Assembly: GCA_001931875.2 (NCBI GenBank)
Contig: MSJH02000623.1
Location: 1 to 64,000 of the forward strand
Source of the DNA: Byssochlamys sp. IMV 00236
Lineage: Eukaryota; Ascomycota; Eurotiomycetes; Eurotiales; Thermoascaceae
Reading direction: 5' to 3'
Length of the DNA: 64,000 bases
In this document: piece after piece, positions 36,093-48,166 of the stretch
Position numbering within the stretch: the stretch's first letter is position 1
How the letters are laid out: every line of letters begins with the position of its first letter
Notes under the pieces: generated by a model
Told to the model about the DNA's origin: nothing
Database searches by the model: none
The model's input: only the letters and a program-made list of their open reading frames with translations
Translations under genes and position numbers: made by a program

Positions 36093-36993
36093 ATGGTTCT
36101 CCCACGCACTGCTGCCTTCCGCACCCTCTTCGCCTCCCGATCCGCCCGGGCTGGAGCCCGCGCTAGCTCCCGGGTGAGCTCACGATGCCAGCAGCTGGGA
36201 CGACGATCCTACGCCTCCCAGGGTGGCCACGGCGGCGAACAGAAGAGCAGTGACCTCCCATGGTGCGTCTCCTGTTGATATGCACTTGATTCGGCTCAAT
36301 TGAGCTTGTAGATCCTGCGATAATGGTGCAACAGCGTGCTAACAGTCTTCTGTAGGGCTGTGGGTGCCGTTGCCATCACAGTCCCTTCCGCCTACCTCCT
36401 GCTCAGCTCTGGTCCTGAGCTTCCTCACGGCCATGAGAAGGAGCAGGTTCCCAAGAGTATAGCAGAGCCCGAGGAGCCGAGGGAGGAGGCCAAGGAGGAG
36501 GCCGAGCCCGAAGCCCCCAAGGAAGAAGCCAAGGAGGAAGCCCCGGAGGGAGCCAAGGAGGAGGAGAAAGAGAAGCCTGCTGAGGACGAGAAGCCTTCTC
36601 AGTATGACCAGGTAAGTTGATCAGCGTTTGTCGCCATATTCTGCTTCGTTCGCGTTGCTGGGAGCTAGCTTGATAAGAGATCAGTCGAGAGACAAACCTC
36701 TACAAGCAAGGCCCGGCTGATGTTACCCACCAATGTCTTTTTCTTTAAAGAAAAGAGAGAGAAAGAAGTATGGAATTGCGTTCATAGCTAACTCTTCGCA
36801 GCCCGGGGCCGTTAAGATGATTGATGGCGCGGGCAAGACTCCTGGCTCCATTTCTGGAAAGCAGGAAGGCCTCGACAACGCAAACACCTCCAACCCTTTT
36901 ACGACCGCTCCTGGCAAGAGTGAGAAGGTAGAGGGCGATGTCGAGACTGCCAAGCTCAAGGGCTCCGTCGACCCCCAGCGCCCTGAGAAATAA
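36093..36993 (+). CDS. Mitochondrial-presequence protein with acidic repeat, function unknown
   Basis: Proposed exons 36093-36262, 36356-36611, 36680-36721 and 36802-36993, total 219 residues. I know no functional name for it. Residues 1-45 look like a mitochondrial targeting sequence: Arg and Ala-rich, no acid (AAFRTLFASRSARAGARASS, RRSYAS). A single hydrophobic segment follows (AVGAVAITVPSAYLLLSS). Next is a Glu/Lys/Ala-rich repeat around residues 85-135 (EEAKEEAEPEAPKEEAKEEA). The C-terminal part (PGAVKMIDGAGKTPGSISGK, then VETAKLKGSVDPQRPEK) is conserved-looking. Exon 3 is the weak point: an AG acceptor at 36678-36679 and a GTTACC donor at 36722 keep the frame and give RETNLYKQGPAD. An alternative splice there is possible. 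Likely inner-membrane or matrix protein. Confidence 0.72.
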
Positions 36994-38349
36994 AGAAATC
37001 AAGTCGGAGAAGACTAGGACTAGCCTAGCCTCCTCGCAAACAAAGATGAACGAGATTAAACGTCTGGTTTACACCTCGCCTGAAATGACCAGTCGACTGC
37101 ACATGTTCACGTCTAATGTTTAAGATGATGCATATCCTTGAGCTTGGTGTGGATTGGAGCAATTCGGCCGTGCAATGTTTCTTCTATGGCCCCGTCGCGT
37201 GACGTGATGTAATATACAAAGCTCTTTTTGTAGAAGTTGAAGAATATATAGTATCAAAAGAGGGTTTCTTTTGCGTGAATATCCATTAACTAGCAACTAT
37301 CCTACCGCACATACTTCTACCCCCTCCTAAATTCACACAGACTATGTACTAACTAGACAGATAAGGGACAAATACAAGTCTTTTAGCTATTCGATATGAA
37401 CTATTATAATTATCACACCATACATAATTGACAGACTGATATATGCAATCGACTCGATCTCAAAAAGCAAGTCTCGAAAGCAACACCTTGCCCCAAATCC
37501 CATCCCATCCCATGCCATCCCATCCACTTCGCTCATTCATGCATTATCTCGTCCCTTTTTTTTTTCTTCTCTATCTATTCTTTCTTGGGCATTGCAACTT
37601 CAGTAATCATTGCTCATTTCCTCTCTCTCTTTTTTCAATTTTTCTCTCTCTGGAAAAAAAAAAAAAAGAATCATAATGGCCCTATCCCCCACCCCCGCGT
37701 GTCCTGACGACGAGGGAAATAAAATAAAAAGTCTCGCTGAAACTACGGGAGGGGGGAAGGGGGCCAATAATATACATAGTTCGAGGATGAAAACAAGATA
37801 TCTGAATGAATGAAACCCATCAATTGCATCAATCGATTCATGGTCATGAGGAAACGAAATGTGACAGATCAGGGGTCATTAATTAAAAAGAATAAAAAAA
37901 AGGCATGTTCTGTTAAAATAGAACAACGTGCAAGAGGGGAAAAGACTACAAATCGAAAGATGGCCTTCAAGATGTAGAACCCCATTGAGCAAGAATAAAG
38001 CAAAGAAAACAAACAAACAAAACGCCTTCCAGCCAGAATAGCGAACGACACGCCATGATGATACAGATTTTCACCGTTGAAAACATTGCCGGGAGTATTC
38101 AACGTCGATTCGAATCAGCCGTACACGTCGGCTAGCGCCGGCCACCTTTTGAGGCGAGCAACCGCGAAGACTCGACACGAACGAATCGGATATCTCCAAC
38201 AAAGTATGATGCAAGGCTCAGCTTCAGATAAACTCATATACAATACTAGACAGTAGGCGTGAACGACGTAGCATCCCCCTTTTCTAACGACATGCCTTCA
38301 GTGCTGATACTCAGCGATTCCGGGTTCATGAAAGACTATGCGGTATTAT
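36994..38349. other. Convergent spacer, ~1.36 kb
   Basis: Between the mitochondrial-presequence gene (+) and LAG1 (-). It has imperfect CCATCC repeats near 37500-37527, a T-run at 37556-37564 and an A-run near 37655-37668. No gene seen. Confidence 0.5.
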
Positions 38350-39842
38350 TCACCGGCTCTTCTTGGTGCCATTGGTCTTCGTGGCGCTGTTGTCGACGGG
38401 TTCATCATTAACCAGGACTTGGGGCGCATGGTTCTCCTGACCGACATTGCGACGAGTCACGGAAGCTTTCTCATCGCCGTTGGGCAGAGTGGCGGTCCCG
38501 TTGGTCTCCTTAGGCGCGACTTCATCCTCTTCTCCTTCATCTTCGTTGTCGCTTCTCTCGTCCTTCTTGACGTTGTCAAACAGGTAGTTCTTCAAGATCC
38601 TCAGGATAAGGAAGAGCCAGAACAAATTCACCGCCTGCAAGGATGCAAGCAGAGCAAATGTGATGTACTGACTGATCCAACACTTGTACTGTTGTGTCTC
38701 CCAGTTCAACTCGAAAGGACCCACGGTGCGGAATTCCGTCAAGGTAGCCCACAAGATCTTGAGGTTGATGTAGTGGCGCAAATATATCCACACTCCGACG
38801 AAGAGGCCAAAGTAAGGGCCAATGATGATAGAGTCCAGGTAGTTCAATGTCTTCGACGTCTACATGCCAAAGAGAATAACAAGTCAGTTCCTGCAATCTT
38901 CCATGATACAAGTGAGGACACCTACCGCGAGGAAGAAGTCGGAGATATCATGTGTGATATAGACCGCCAGGCCCATATACGTAAAGTGGAATCTGTAGCT
39001 CAGTCCGATAAGCGAAAGGGTGATGATATGGTGACCAACGAGCTCCTTGAAGTCCTTGCGCGGCTTCTCCAGCTGGAGCATCAGTACAATGGCCTGCTGC
39101 GCCCAGTAACTCGCCTGGAGAAGATAATATGCCTTGAAAATAGCAGTGTGCTCCCGGTGAGGAAAGCCCTCAAACATAGCCGTGGTGTTGAAGTACCAGA
39201 TATCCGTCTTGCTCATGACATAGAGACCAAACGGGCCAAAAACCGCAAAGTACATAGCCGTGTAGACCTGCTCCATGAAGCGGGACATCTTGCTCTTGCC
39301 GCGGATCCCACACCATTGTCCCCAGGGGCGAATCAGACGCTGCATGAGGAACTCCCGAGTGAAGGACAGCACAACGGTATAGAAAGCTACGAACGCGATA
39401 TCCTTCTTTCCCTTGCCATACATGATCGGGCCGCCAGGGTACTTGGGGTCTTGCGGGTAGGATAAGAAGATGGCACTATGGATTGGGTTCGACGGAGTGG
39501 GATTGACCGCATATCCGGCCAGCAGAACGAGCACGATGAGCAAAGGCATCAGCCATGTGTGCTTGCCGCAGAGACTTCTGAAGCGGCCCAGTGCGGATCG
39601 GGACCTGCGGCGCTTCGAGTGCGATTTCCCGGTCTTATCGGTCGCTGGACGTGAAACCTACACCCTGCGATAAGTATAACCAACCCTCTCAAGATGACGG
39701 GGGTGATCGATACTCGTACCTGTTGATCTGGCGTGTCGTAGCGAGACGCTTGGTGGTTGTTCATTGTTGACATGGCCGGAGCACTGGTGTCGCCTCTGAT
39801 ATCCGCGCCGAGAGTGCTGGACTTTCTCCGTAACCGTGCCAT
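38350..39842 (-). CDS. LAG1: Ceramide synthase (LAG1/LAC1 family)
   Basis: Three exons on the minus strand: 39842-39720, 39657-38926 and 38859-38350, giving 454 residues. The enzyme N-acylates sphingoid bases with fatty acyl-CoA in the endoplasmic reticulum. A basic N-terminal region ([20 protein letters not shown]) precedes the first membrane span ([17 protein letters not shown]). The TRAM/LAG1/CLN8 domain covers about residues 150-390. It holds the Lag1 motif with the catalytic double His ([20 protein letters not shown], then [20 protein letters not shown]). Several further spans follow ([37 protein letters not shown]). The C-terminus is acidic and Asn/Thr-rich and contains no clear ER-retrieval motif (ends KKSR). 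Aspergilli have two or more such genes (LagA and BarA types); I cannot tell which this is. Confidence 0.95.
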
Positions 39843-41258
39843 CTTGGGCGGAAGTAATATGCGTTTGCTACCCGGTGGTTCAACCTATCACTCTTGCGCA
39901 GAATGGGCTGTCCCAAACGGCAGTGTTCGAGGAAACCCAGGCTTTTTGTCTCTCGCACTGGGAGGTTGGAGTCCGCCAGTGAGAGTATCACGAAAGCGGA
40001 GTGGCCGCCCGGAAACCTCGGATGCAAAGGAGGGGGGAGGAACTGGAGCCTTCAAGAAGGCCCCGGAAAGAAGCCCTTTTTTTGTTCCAACACAGAATGC
40101 CCGTCTTTATCACAACAGATGCGAAGGTTGAACAGACTTTTCGAACAAATTTCCGCATCATCCAGGGGTTCTTCTACTTCAACCGGTGAGCGGGTTCCTC
40201 CGCGGCCGAACCGGCGCTAAAAGCGTTAAGTGGCTCTCCGTTGCAGCGGAGGGCCTTGGCGGGGGGAAGCTGGGTTAACTAACCGTCTTAACCGTGGATT
40301 CCAGTGGGAAATTATCATTATTTATTTATTTAATGAAATTCAATGCTGGAGACTAAGTATATTATACATCTGCGGAGTTCCTTGCTACGGTCACCAAGAA
40401 CTATTTCATTCCCGTCGTTGCACACGTGTCATTTATTTTATAATTTTATACAAGTACACAGTGAGTACATCAGCACAGCTTGGAAAACTGCTTTCTATCT
40501 GACCTTTCATCCCGCCAGTAAGTAAACACGAAAAGGAAAAGCTCCTGCAGCTCCTCAAGATCAAGCGGCGACAATGACGAACTGTCCTCCGTCGTTGGGG
40601 AACGCTCGTGTCAATAATGGAGATGCTGCCGCGCGTCTCGCGGTTTGAATCGTTCCGTTCAGTTATTCCAACGCTGCTTAGGGTGATTCCGAATCCCCCA
40701 CGGCATCATATCCGATCTCAACGGTTACGCCAGCTGTCTTTATAGCGCCCAGTAGTCGTTGAATAAGTCAACTGCAATTGGATGCAGTAGGAGAGGCTGA
40801 GGCCTCTAGTAAGTTATTTCAGATGCTTTGGAAGCGATATCCACCTTGGCCTCAGCATCTAATTATTTATGTACTGATTGATCCTGATCCCTAATCGCAA
40901 ATCTTTCGAATTAGGATTCAAGAACCTGCTGCAAATGGATGATTGACATATCACCTGGCGTTCGCTCTGTGCGCCGTCAAAAATCCATCACCCATCACAC
41001 CAAAATAGACAAGGTAGACCGGATACCGGTCTCTCCTCAGCTTAAATCCGACAGGACCTAGTCATTATTAGTATTCATAGAACTAACGAATGTTCTTTGT
41101 TGAAGATCCAACTAGACCAACAAGGAGTTCTCCTTTTTGGTCGACTGGCATAAAGCCATCATTCTTCTTTGTACGGGCGCTTATCTCGGAACAACCTCGA
41201 CTTTCTCTGTATTCTGTGAGCATAATCGCATAGAAATACATTTCAATCTGATCTGCTG
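39843..41258. other. Intergenic region, ~1.4 kb
   Basis: LAG1 promoter followed by A/T-rich sequence leading to the relic patch. Frames at 39757-40131 and 39894-40220 overlap each other and the LAG1 leader and resemble nothing. No gene seen. Confidence 0.45.
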
Positions 41259-41909
41259 TCATTGATCACCTTTTAAAGCTTCATATCCCCATAATCTTGC
41301 TGCAAGTTCCATCTCAAAGCGTTCTTTCGGCATTGGGCCCTCTCGGAATTCTCCGACCATGTCAGTCCCCGGAGGGAAGTCATGCTCAAACAAAGGCTCT
41401 CCAGCTGCTCTCATATTCCCAAGAATGCACTGTCGAAAGTGCCATCTGAGCAGCTTGTCCGATACGCGATTGGGATCTGCAGGATTCCGACATACGGGGT
41501 CAAGGACCCTGCCATCGATAACTACCTAGAGTATCAGGGCCGAATAATGTGATCTTATATCCGTCCTGCGAATATCAGATTAGGAAGTGATGACAATGTT
41601 TTGACAGAATCACTCACATCGGGGTTTATCGCGATAAGGTGGCTGTCGAATATAGTATGGATATTCCCCCGCATAAGTAGGCCGTTCTGGCAAGAGTTTA
41701 TCTTGAAGACTCCTGTTGTGTCGTCCATATCCGTAATGCATCTTGCAAATCCGCACTCGTTCCAGAGAAGTCTCTTTCTCCAACGGAAAGATATGAGCGC
41801 CCTCGAAGCCTCCCCACCAGTCAGCATCTCTCAATGAGTTCACTTGGCCAGACACGACACACTTCCCATCGCGGCTACGTAAACCGTCGCAGAAGCTGTT
41901 GTTCGCCCA
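41259..41909 (-). pseudogene. Decayed HNH-domain protein gene (two frame breaks)
   Basis: Read from high to low coordinates, three blocks of a mould HNH-endonuclease-domain family lie in order but in different frames. Block 1 (41909 to about 41773) has RDGKCVVSGQ and GFEGAHIFPLEKE. Block 2 (about 41770-41591) has LWNECGFARC, DDTTGVFKIN and the HNH core NGLLMRGNIHTIFDSHLIAI. Block 3 (41541-41259), after a normal-looking intron at 41590-41542, has DGYKITLFGPD and then, in another frame, IDGRVLDPVCRNPADPNRVS and EMELAARLWGYEA. One-base shifts fall near 41763-41775 and 41524-41532; neither can be an intron. The usual N-terminal part is missing. The order and conservation make a recently decayed copy the best reading. 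Confidence 0.8.
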
Positions 41910-42046
41910 CTAATTGTAAGGGGATTAAAGGCCTCAAGCCTCTAGACCCGTAAACCACTCGCCCAAAAAGACTAAACACAGTAATAGCCCCCAGGCTATT
42001 ACGGGCTCTGGCACCCCTTATATAGTTATAAAGCCCCTTGGGTTAG
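41910..42046. mobile_element. Possible MITE-like insert with palindromic core
   Basis: A 137-bp segment between the two gene relics. Its ends resemble each other in inverted orientation: CTAATTGTAAGGGG at the left, and CTAACCCAAGGGG reading inward from the right on the other strand. Inside is the perfect hairpin at 41981-42002. No coding capacity. The size and inverted ends suit a miniature transposable element, but I cannot define a target duplication beyond a possible TA, and the end match is imperfect. Confidence 0.35.
41981..42002. repeat. Perfect hairpin, 9-bp arms and 4-base loop
   Basis: GTAATAGCC (41981-41989), spacer CCCA, then GGCTATTAC (41994-42002). The arms are exact inverted complements. 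It lies inside the MITE-like insert. Confidence 0.85.
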
Positions 42047-42053
42047 TTATGCT

Positions 42054-42560
42054 TTACACTGATAGTATGTGACATAATCCGTGAGACTTATGGTTCATTC
42101 GTGAGTTCAAATAGTGCTTATTCTCGTCAGTGTAATGATTATGTAGAATTGAATTATAGAACTCATAACTGTCAGAGTAATTCACATATAGGATAGAAAT
42201 ACCGTCGGTCAGGATTGTGAATGCAAATGATATTCTTCGCAAGGGAGATTCTGCTGGGAATAGCCATGGAATACTTCACCGTAACCAGTTTGTCGAAATA
42301 CCATAACTAAGAATGATATCCAGCTACCGTCTAGCATTGCTTTACGTTATTCACTCACAGCATTGAATCCCATTGCCTGGATATAGTCGAGGTGGTTGAT
42401 GACACCACAGTATTGGCGGTCCTCCGTGTCACAGGTCGCTGTTGTGGTCCTTGCGAGCCTGTCTGTGACGATCTGATATATGGATCTAAAGCGCCAGTCT
42501 TCAGTACAGTAGTGGCTGCCATCGCCACGTTGAAGCACGCCGCTAGAGTGACGGTCATGC
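42054..42560 (-). pseudogene. Alpha-amylase (GH13, Taka-amylase type) relic
   Basis: Minus strand, reading downward. A signal-peptide-like stretch ([15 protein letters not shown], from 42558) is followed, after a frame change near 42505, by [17 protein letters not shown] and [20 protein letters not shown] (to about 42359). This is the start of the mature fungal alpha-amylase, with the usual GGTWQG section reduced to one residue. A GTGAGT donor follows at the end of this block. Further on, 42286-42245 reads GYGEVFHGYSQQN, matching the family AYGxAYHGYWxQD. Then FAFTILTDGISILYV (42227-42183) matches the region just before domain C. Everything between, including the catalytic Asp and Glu segments, is missing. 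The gene cannot make a working enzyme. Confidence 0.8.
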
Positions 42561-43690
42561 AAACCCTTCGTCTGACGGTTGTTGATAAGATAGGTCGGAA
42601 AAGTATACTAGGGTCTAGAGAGCGTGAAACTTAAGTAGCATAGATTAAGAATAGAACATCGCGGTAGAACTCGTCGTCGATCCGCTGGCGAGAAATCAGA
42701 TCGTGCCTGCGTTCCTATTCCCATGTGGCATCCATTCTGACACATTCCAATGCATCATGACGGTCTTCTAATTCATCCGCACAAATTACCACGGCTAATC
42801 CCATATATACTATTTACTGTACAGGATCGGTTGTCTGCTGTCCACCTGGAGTTCTGGTTGGGTACTGGAAGTTGTGCCGGTAGCGTCAATGCTTCTGTTT
42901 CTTCCTTTTTCGTACAACTGAAAGAATCCGACTTTTATATCATTCTTTTCTGACACTCTTATACCCGAGTCCCTCGACTACATAGTGCGCGCAAGTGGCA
43001 GACTAAATCCCCTCCATTGTTACCTCACGCGGGAAGAGGCTCGTTTCGAGCAAGGAGTTGTTTGCAGGGGCAGCCAACAGAACCACCAACCCAACAGCGA
43101 AACGAAGGAAAGAGACAGAGGAGTGCGATGGATATCAACGATCGCACTTGTTTCAAATATCCGAGCCATGTGCTCGTCTCGAGATCTCCACATCAACTCT
43201 GTGGTGCCCTGCAAATCTGCAAGAGTAGGGAGAACGGGGGCCCGTCTGCTGCAAGGAGCACGAAATGACCAGCTTATGTGGACGGATGCTGTTAACAGTA
43301 AGCAAAATCTATCTTTCCACGATACTCAAATCTCAGCCATTTTGCGCCTCCCGGAGGGCAAAGTCCAATAGAGCCCTGCAAGTGGTCGACACGCTAGCGA
43401 GATAAGCCCCTAGACAAGGTCTTGATGGTTTCTTGTTTCTCCCCGGCTTCTGCCAGTAGTGAATTCTCCGCGCGCTCCGCGTTACGACTTATTTATTCAC
43501 CTGCGCGAGACCTCAACATCCGCGTAGACTGTTCGTCAGGAGGGAAGGTCCATCGTTGCTGTCGCCGTGAAAAGCTACGGATATGTGGTAGGCGAAGCAT
43601 TGGAGCAATTCATTCGTTACATTTACGCTCTCTGTCCACTCGTTTGCCTATCTCGTGCTCTACGTACTTGAAGCGTGCCCGTCCAGCAGA
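42561..43690. other. Upstream region of the glucoamylase gene
   Basis: About 1.1 kb between the amylase relic and the glucoamylase start. A TATTTATT box lies near 43489. I looked for CGG-N8-(C/A)GG sites of the starch regulator AmyR on both strands by eye and found none exact. The frame at 42985-43371 resembles nothing. Confidence 0.45.
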
Positions 43691-45522
<1,832 letters not shown>

Positions 45523-46123
45523 GGAACTATTTTTGCACATCTAATGAGTGGTTCTTTGAATCTGAAAGTTGGGTTCAACGAGAACCTGCTCGCTCGATCT
45601 TATCTTATCTAATATTCTCTTCTTCAGGTTTTGGTATATGCTGTTGTTTGGATATAATTAATCATTAACTCATATGACATACTGGACGCTGTGGCAGATC
45701 CTTTTTTTTTTTTTTGAAAAATCATAAGTAAACATGTTACGAGGGTTGTTACGCGTACACGCATGGACATGAGAACAAGAGGAATTAAATAATAATTTCG
45801 AACGGACCATATCAAAAGCTCTTAATCAAACATTATGACTTTGGATTTTTTTTTATTTGAATGCATCGGTAATCCTAACGATAATGATATAACAATAGAC
45901 GAGGCGGTTATTAACTTATTCATATGTATGTACCATTCCGAAAGTGTATTAGATGTATGCGCAAGTTTCGAAGAACACGAACACTTGATGTGAAAACAAA
46001 CAGGGTATTATCAACGAGAAAAAAAAAAAAGGGATGCCCAGAATCATATGGAAAAAAAGGGGGCGGGGCATATAACAAAATAGATGCTCCCCCCTTCTTC
46101 TATCTCTCCCACCTGGTTATCAA
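45523..46123. other. Convergent spacer
   Basis: 601 bp between the glucoamylase (+) and transglutaminase-like (-) genes, with a T-run at 45704-45715 and an A-run at 46019-46030. No gene seen. Confidence 0.5.
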
Positions 46124-48166
46124 TCAAGCAACCAATTCCCACTCCGCAATAAACGCAAACGCCATTCCAACCCGACCTTGCTTCTCTCGGAATTCCTGAA
46201 CAGTCAATCCATGCGCATCCTGCAGGTCTCCGAAACTAGTCACAGAAGCAATCTGTAGTTTTTGGCCTGGCGCACCCAGTATTCGCGGGTCAGGAATGTC
46301 TAGATACCAGACATCTCCGCCTCCGTTGGGATTAGAGCCGCGGACGTGCTCGAAGGGTAGTTGTTGGTCTTCGCGGCCATCGATTCCGTGGATCATAAGG
46401 ACGAAAACGTAGGGGCCTGGCTGCTTGCTGTGTTGTGTGACGCTCCAGTGTGGACAGAGAAGGTTGAATTGGAAGCGGAGGGGACCGGGTTGGTAGATTG
46501 ATATCTGCTTTGTTGCGGGTAGAAACGACTGTTCGCTGATGTGGTTTTTGCCCGTGTCGGACCAGAGATGAGGCTGTTGGAATCCGTTGCCGAAGATATA
46601 TTCCTCCCAGCTCATGATGCGGCCATCGTCGCGGAAGAAGTGCTCTTTATTCTCGGGATAATGGCGAAGGCCGAATTCGTCATTCGACATGGTAAACTGG
46701 GACGGGTTGAATAGCGGGGTATACGGCTGATTTCTGCCGTTTACTACTCCAGCTCCCCAGCACGGGTCAATAAGCTTCCATTTGCCGCCATCAATCTTCA
46801 CAGCGTTCCATGCATGACTGGATCTGAATGGGGGTAAAGCAGATCCAGGGGCTATGTTCTGGAAACCAAAGCCCTTGCCATGACCTCCGACCACGATCGC
46901 TTCCAGACCTGCGTATGTTGCAAGAGTGGAGAACAGACCGGCATAACCCTCGCAGACGGCCAGTCCTGTGGCCAATGTATTCGCCGGGGTGGATGGCTTC
47001 ACGCGGTCATTGAAGAAAGCATCTACATCGTATGCTATGTTGTGGTGAAGCCAGGTGAAAATCACTCTGGCTTTGTCGGTGGCAGAAGGGAATGGCGCCG
47101 TCAGCTCCCTAGCCAGCCATGCAAGATCTTGCGTCGGGAGTGAATGACGAGGATATTGAGCGGCACGTGTGTCAGGCCCAGAGTAGTCGCGGCATATTAC
47201 ACAACCTGTACTCTGCGAGGTATATACACCGTTCGAACCAAGACGAGGCTTTGTCGCCTGTATCTTGGAAAGATCTGGAACTGGTGGAGGGGTGCCATTG
47301 GAGACGGAACCGGGTCTCGGGGGTATATTTGGTCCCTGAGTCTGCTTGTTTAGCCCGGCGAAAGAAGATTGCCGGATCTTATCGAGCTCAGACGATGATG
47401 GAGCCGGAGGAGGAAGATTCCTAGGTGGTGGTCTAACGCCATGCTCGTCCGCAGCATTCGCCGATTTCGAGAACCCATTCACATTGGGTCTGCGCGGCGG
47501 TAGTTTTGGGACTGGCGGTTGTTCATTATCGTTCGATGGCTGTCGGGATGGCAGTCGTGGAGGTGGTCGCGGAGGCAAGCTGCGTTCGCTCACAGCAGAC
47601 CTAGGCCTGGGTCGAGATGGAAGAGCTGGTTTTGGTCCCTCCGACTCACTCCTTTTGGGAGGCAGAGGTGGTAACTGTGTCTCACCCCATGCTGGCGCGC
47701 GGACCGTTCGTGGGCCCGATTCCAAAGTCGACGAGGTCCTGGACGTGCCGGTTGAACCGATTGTCGAAATCGACAAGCCAGATGTCGTAGACTCTAGAGA
47801 GTCTCGACGTGATGACGGACGGCGCGGGGGAAGCGCTGGGGACTTCCGCGCGGGGAGCGGAGGGGTTTTAGCAGTAGTACCACTATTATTATTGTCTGGT
47901 TTCTGTCCAGTCCTTCTGATCGTGGGCGGCGGCAACAGTCCGTCCTGACGAAGGCCTGCTGGCTCGTTGCCAATTTTTGGAAGAGATGCAGCAGCACCGT
48001 TGACTTGATGCGGCGGAATGCTGACGGTCTTGATATTCCTCGTCACCGTTGGCCGTGAGGGCTGGGATGCTGGTGCTCCGCTCGGATTCCTCCCAACTTG
48101 CGCATGGTTTAGCGCTGCAATCCGCTGCTGAAGCGTTTGCAGCTGCGGTTCTTCTGCCATTGCCAT
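46124..48166 (-). CDS. Proline-rich protein with transglutaminase-like domain
   Basis: A single 680-codon exon from the ATG at 48164-48166 (a second ATG is two codons on). The N-terminal ~330 residues are disordered and full of PxxP motifs (PPLPARKSPALPPRRPSSRR, LPPRPPPRLPSRQPS, VPKLPPRRP), likely ligands for SH3 domains. The transglutaminase-like core follows at about residues 345-470, with the triad in place: Cys405 in LAVCEGYAGLF, His451 in SHAWNAVKI and Asp467 in KWKLIDPCWG. The C-terminal ~200 residues form a further fold (GPLRFQFNLLCPHWSV, then FVLMIHGIDGREDQQLPFEH). Fungal relatives include cytokinesis factor Cyk3, whose core is often inactive. Here all three catalytic residues are kept, so enzyme activity (protease-like or crosslinking) is possible. 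No SH3 domain is present, so it is not a plain Cyk3. Confidence 0.85.
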   Translation of the reverse strand: MAMAEEPQLQTLQQRIAALNHAQVGRNPSGAPASQPSRPTVTRNIKTVSIPPHQVNGAAASLPKIGNEPAGLRQDGLLPPPTIRRTGQKPDNNNSGTTAKTPPLPARKSPALPPRRPSSRRDSLESTTSGLSISTIGSTGTSRTSSTLESGPRTVRAPAWGETQLPPLPPKRSESEGPKPALPSRPRPRSAVSERSLPPRPPPRLPSRQPSNDNEQPPVPKLPPRRPNVNGFSKSANAADEHGVRPPPRNLPPPAPSSSELDKIRQSSFAGLNKQTQGPNIPPRPGSVSNGTPPPVPDLSKIQATKPRLGSNGVYTSQSTGCVICRDYSGPDTRAAQYPRHSLPTQDLAWLARELTAPFPSATDKARVIFTWLHHNIAYDVDAFFNDRVKPSTPANTLATGLAVCEGYAGLFSTLATYAGLEAIVVGGHGKGFGFQNIAPGSALPPFRSSHAWNAVKIDGGKWKLIDPCWGAGVVNGRNQPYTPLFNPSQFTMSNDEFGLRHYPENKEHFFRDDGRIMSWEEYIFGNGFQQPHLWSDTGKNHISEQSFLPATKQISIYQPGPLRFQFNLLCPHWSVTQHSKQPGPYVFVLMIHGIDGREDQQLPFEHVRGSNPNGGGDVWYLDIPDPRILGAPGQKLQIASVTSFGDLQDAHGLTVQEFREKQGRVGMAFAFIAEWELVA

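Noticed and set aside
38338..39465. A 375-codon open frame on the plus strand
   Set aside because: Exactly antisense to LAG1, whose exons encode a clear ceramide synthase.
43400..43690. AmyR-type CGG-N8-(C/A)GG sites before the glucoamylase
   Set aside because: The closest candidate (near 43578) has a nine-base gap; no exact site was found by eye.
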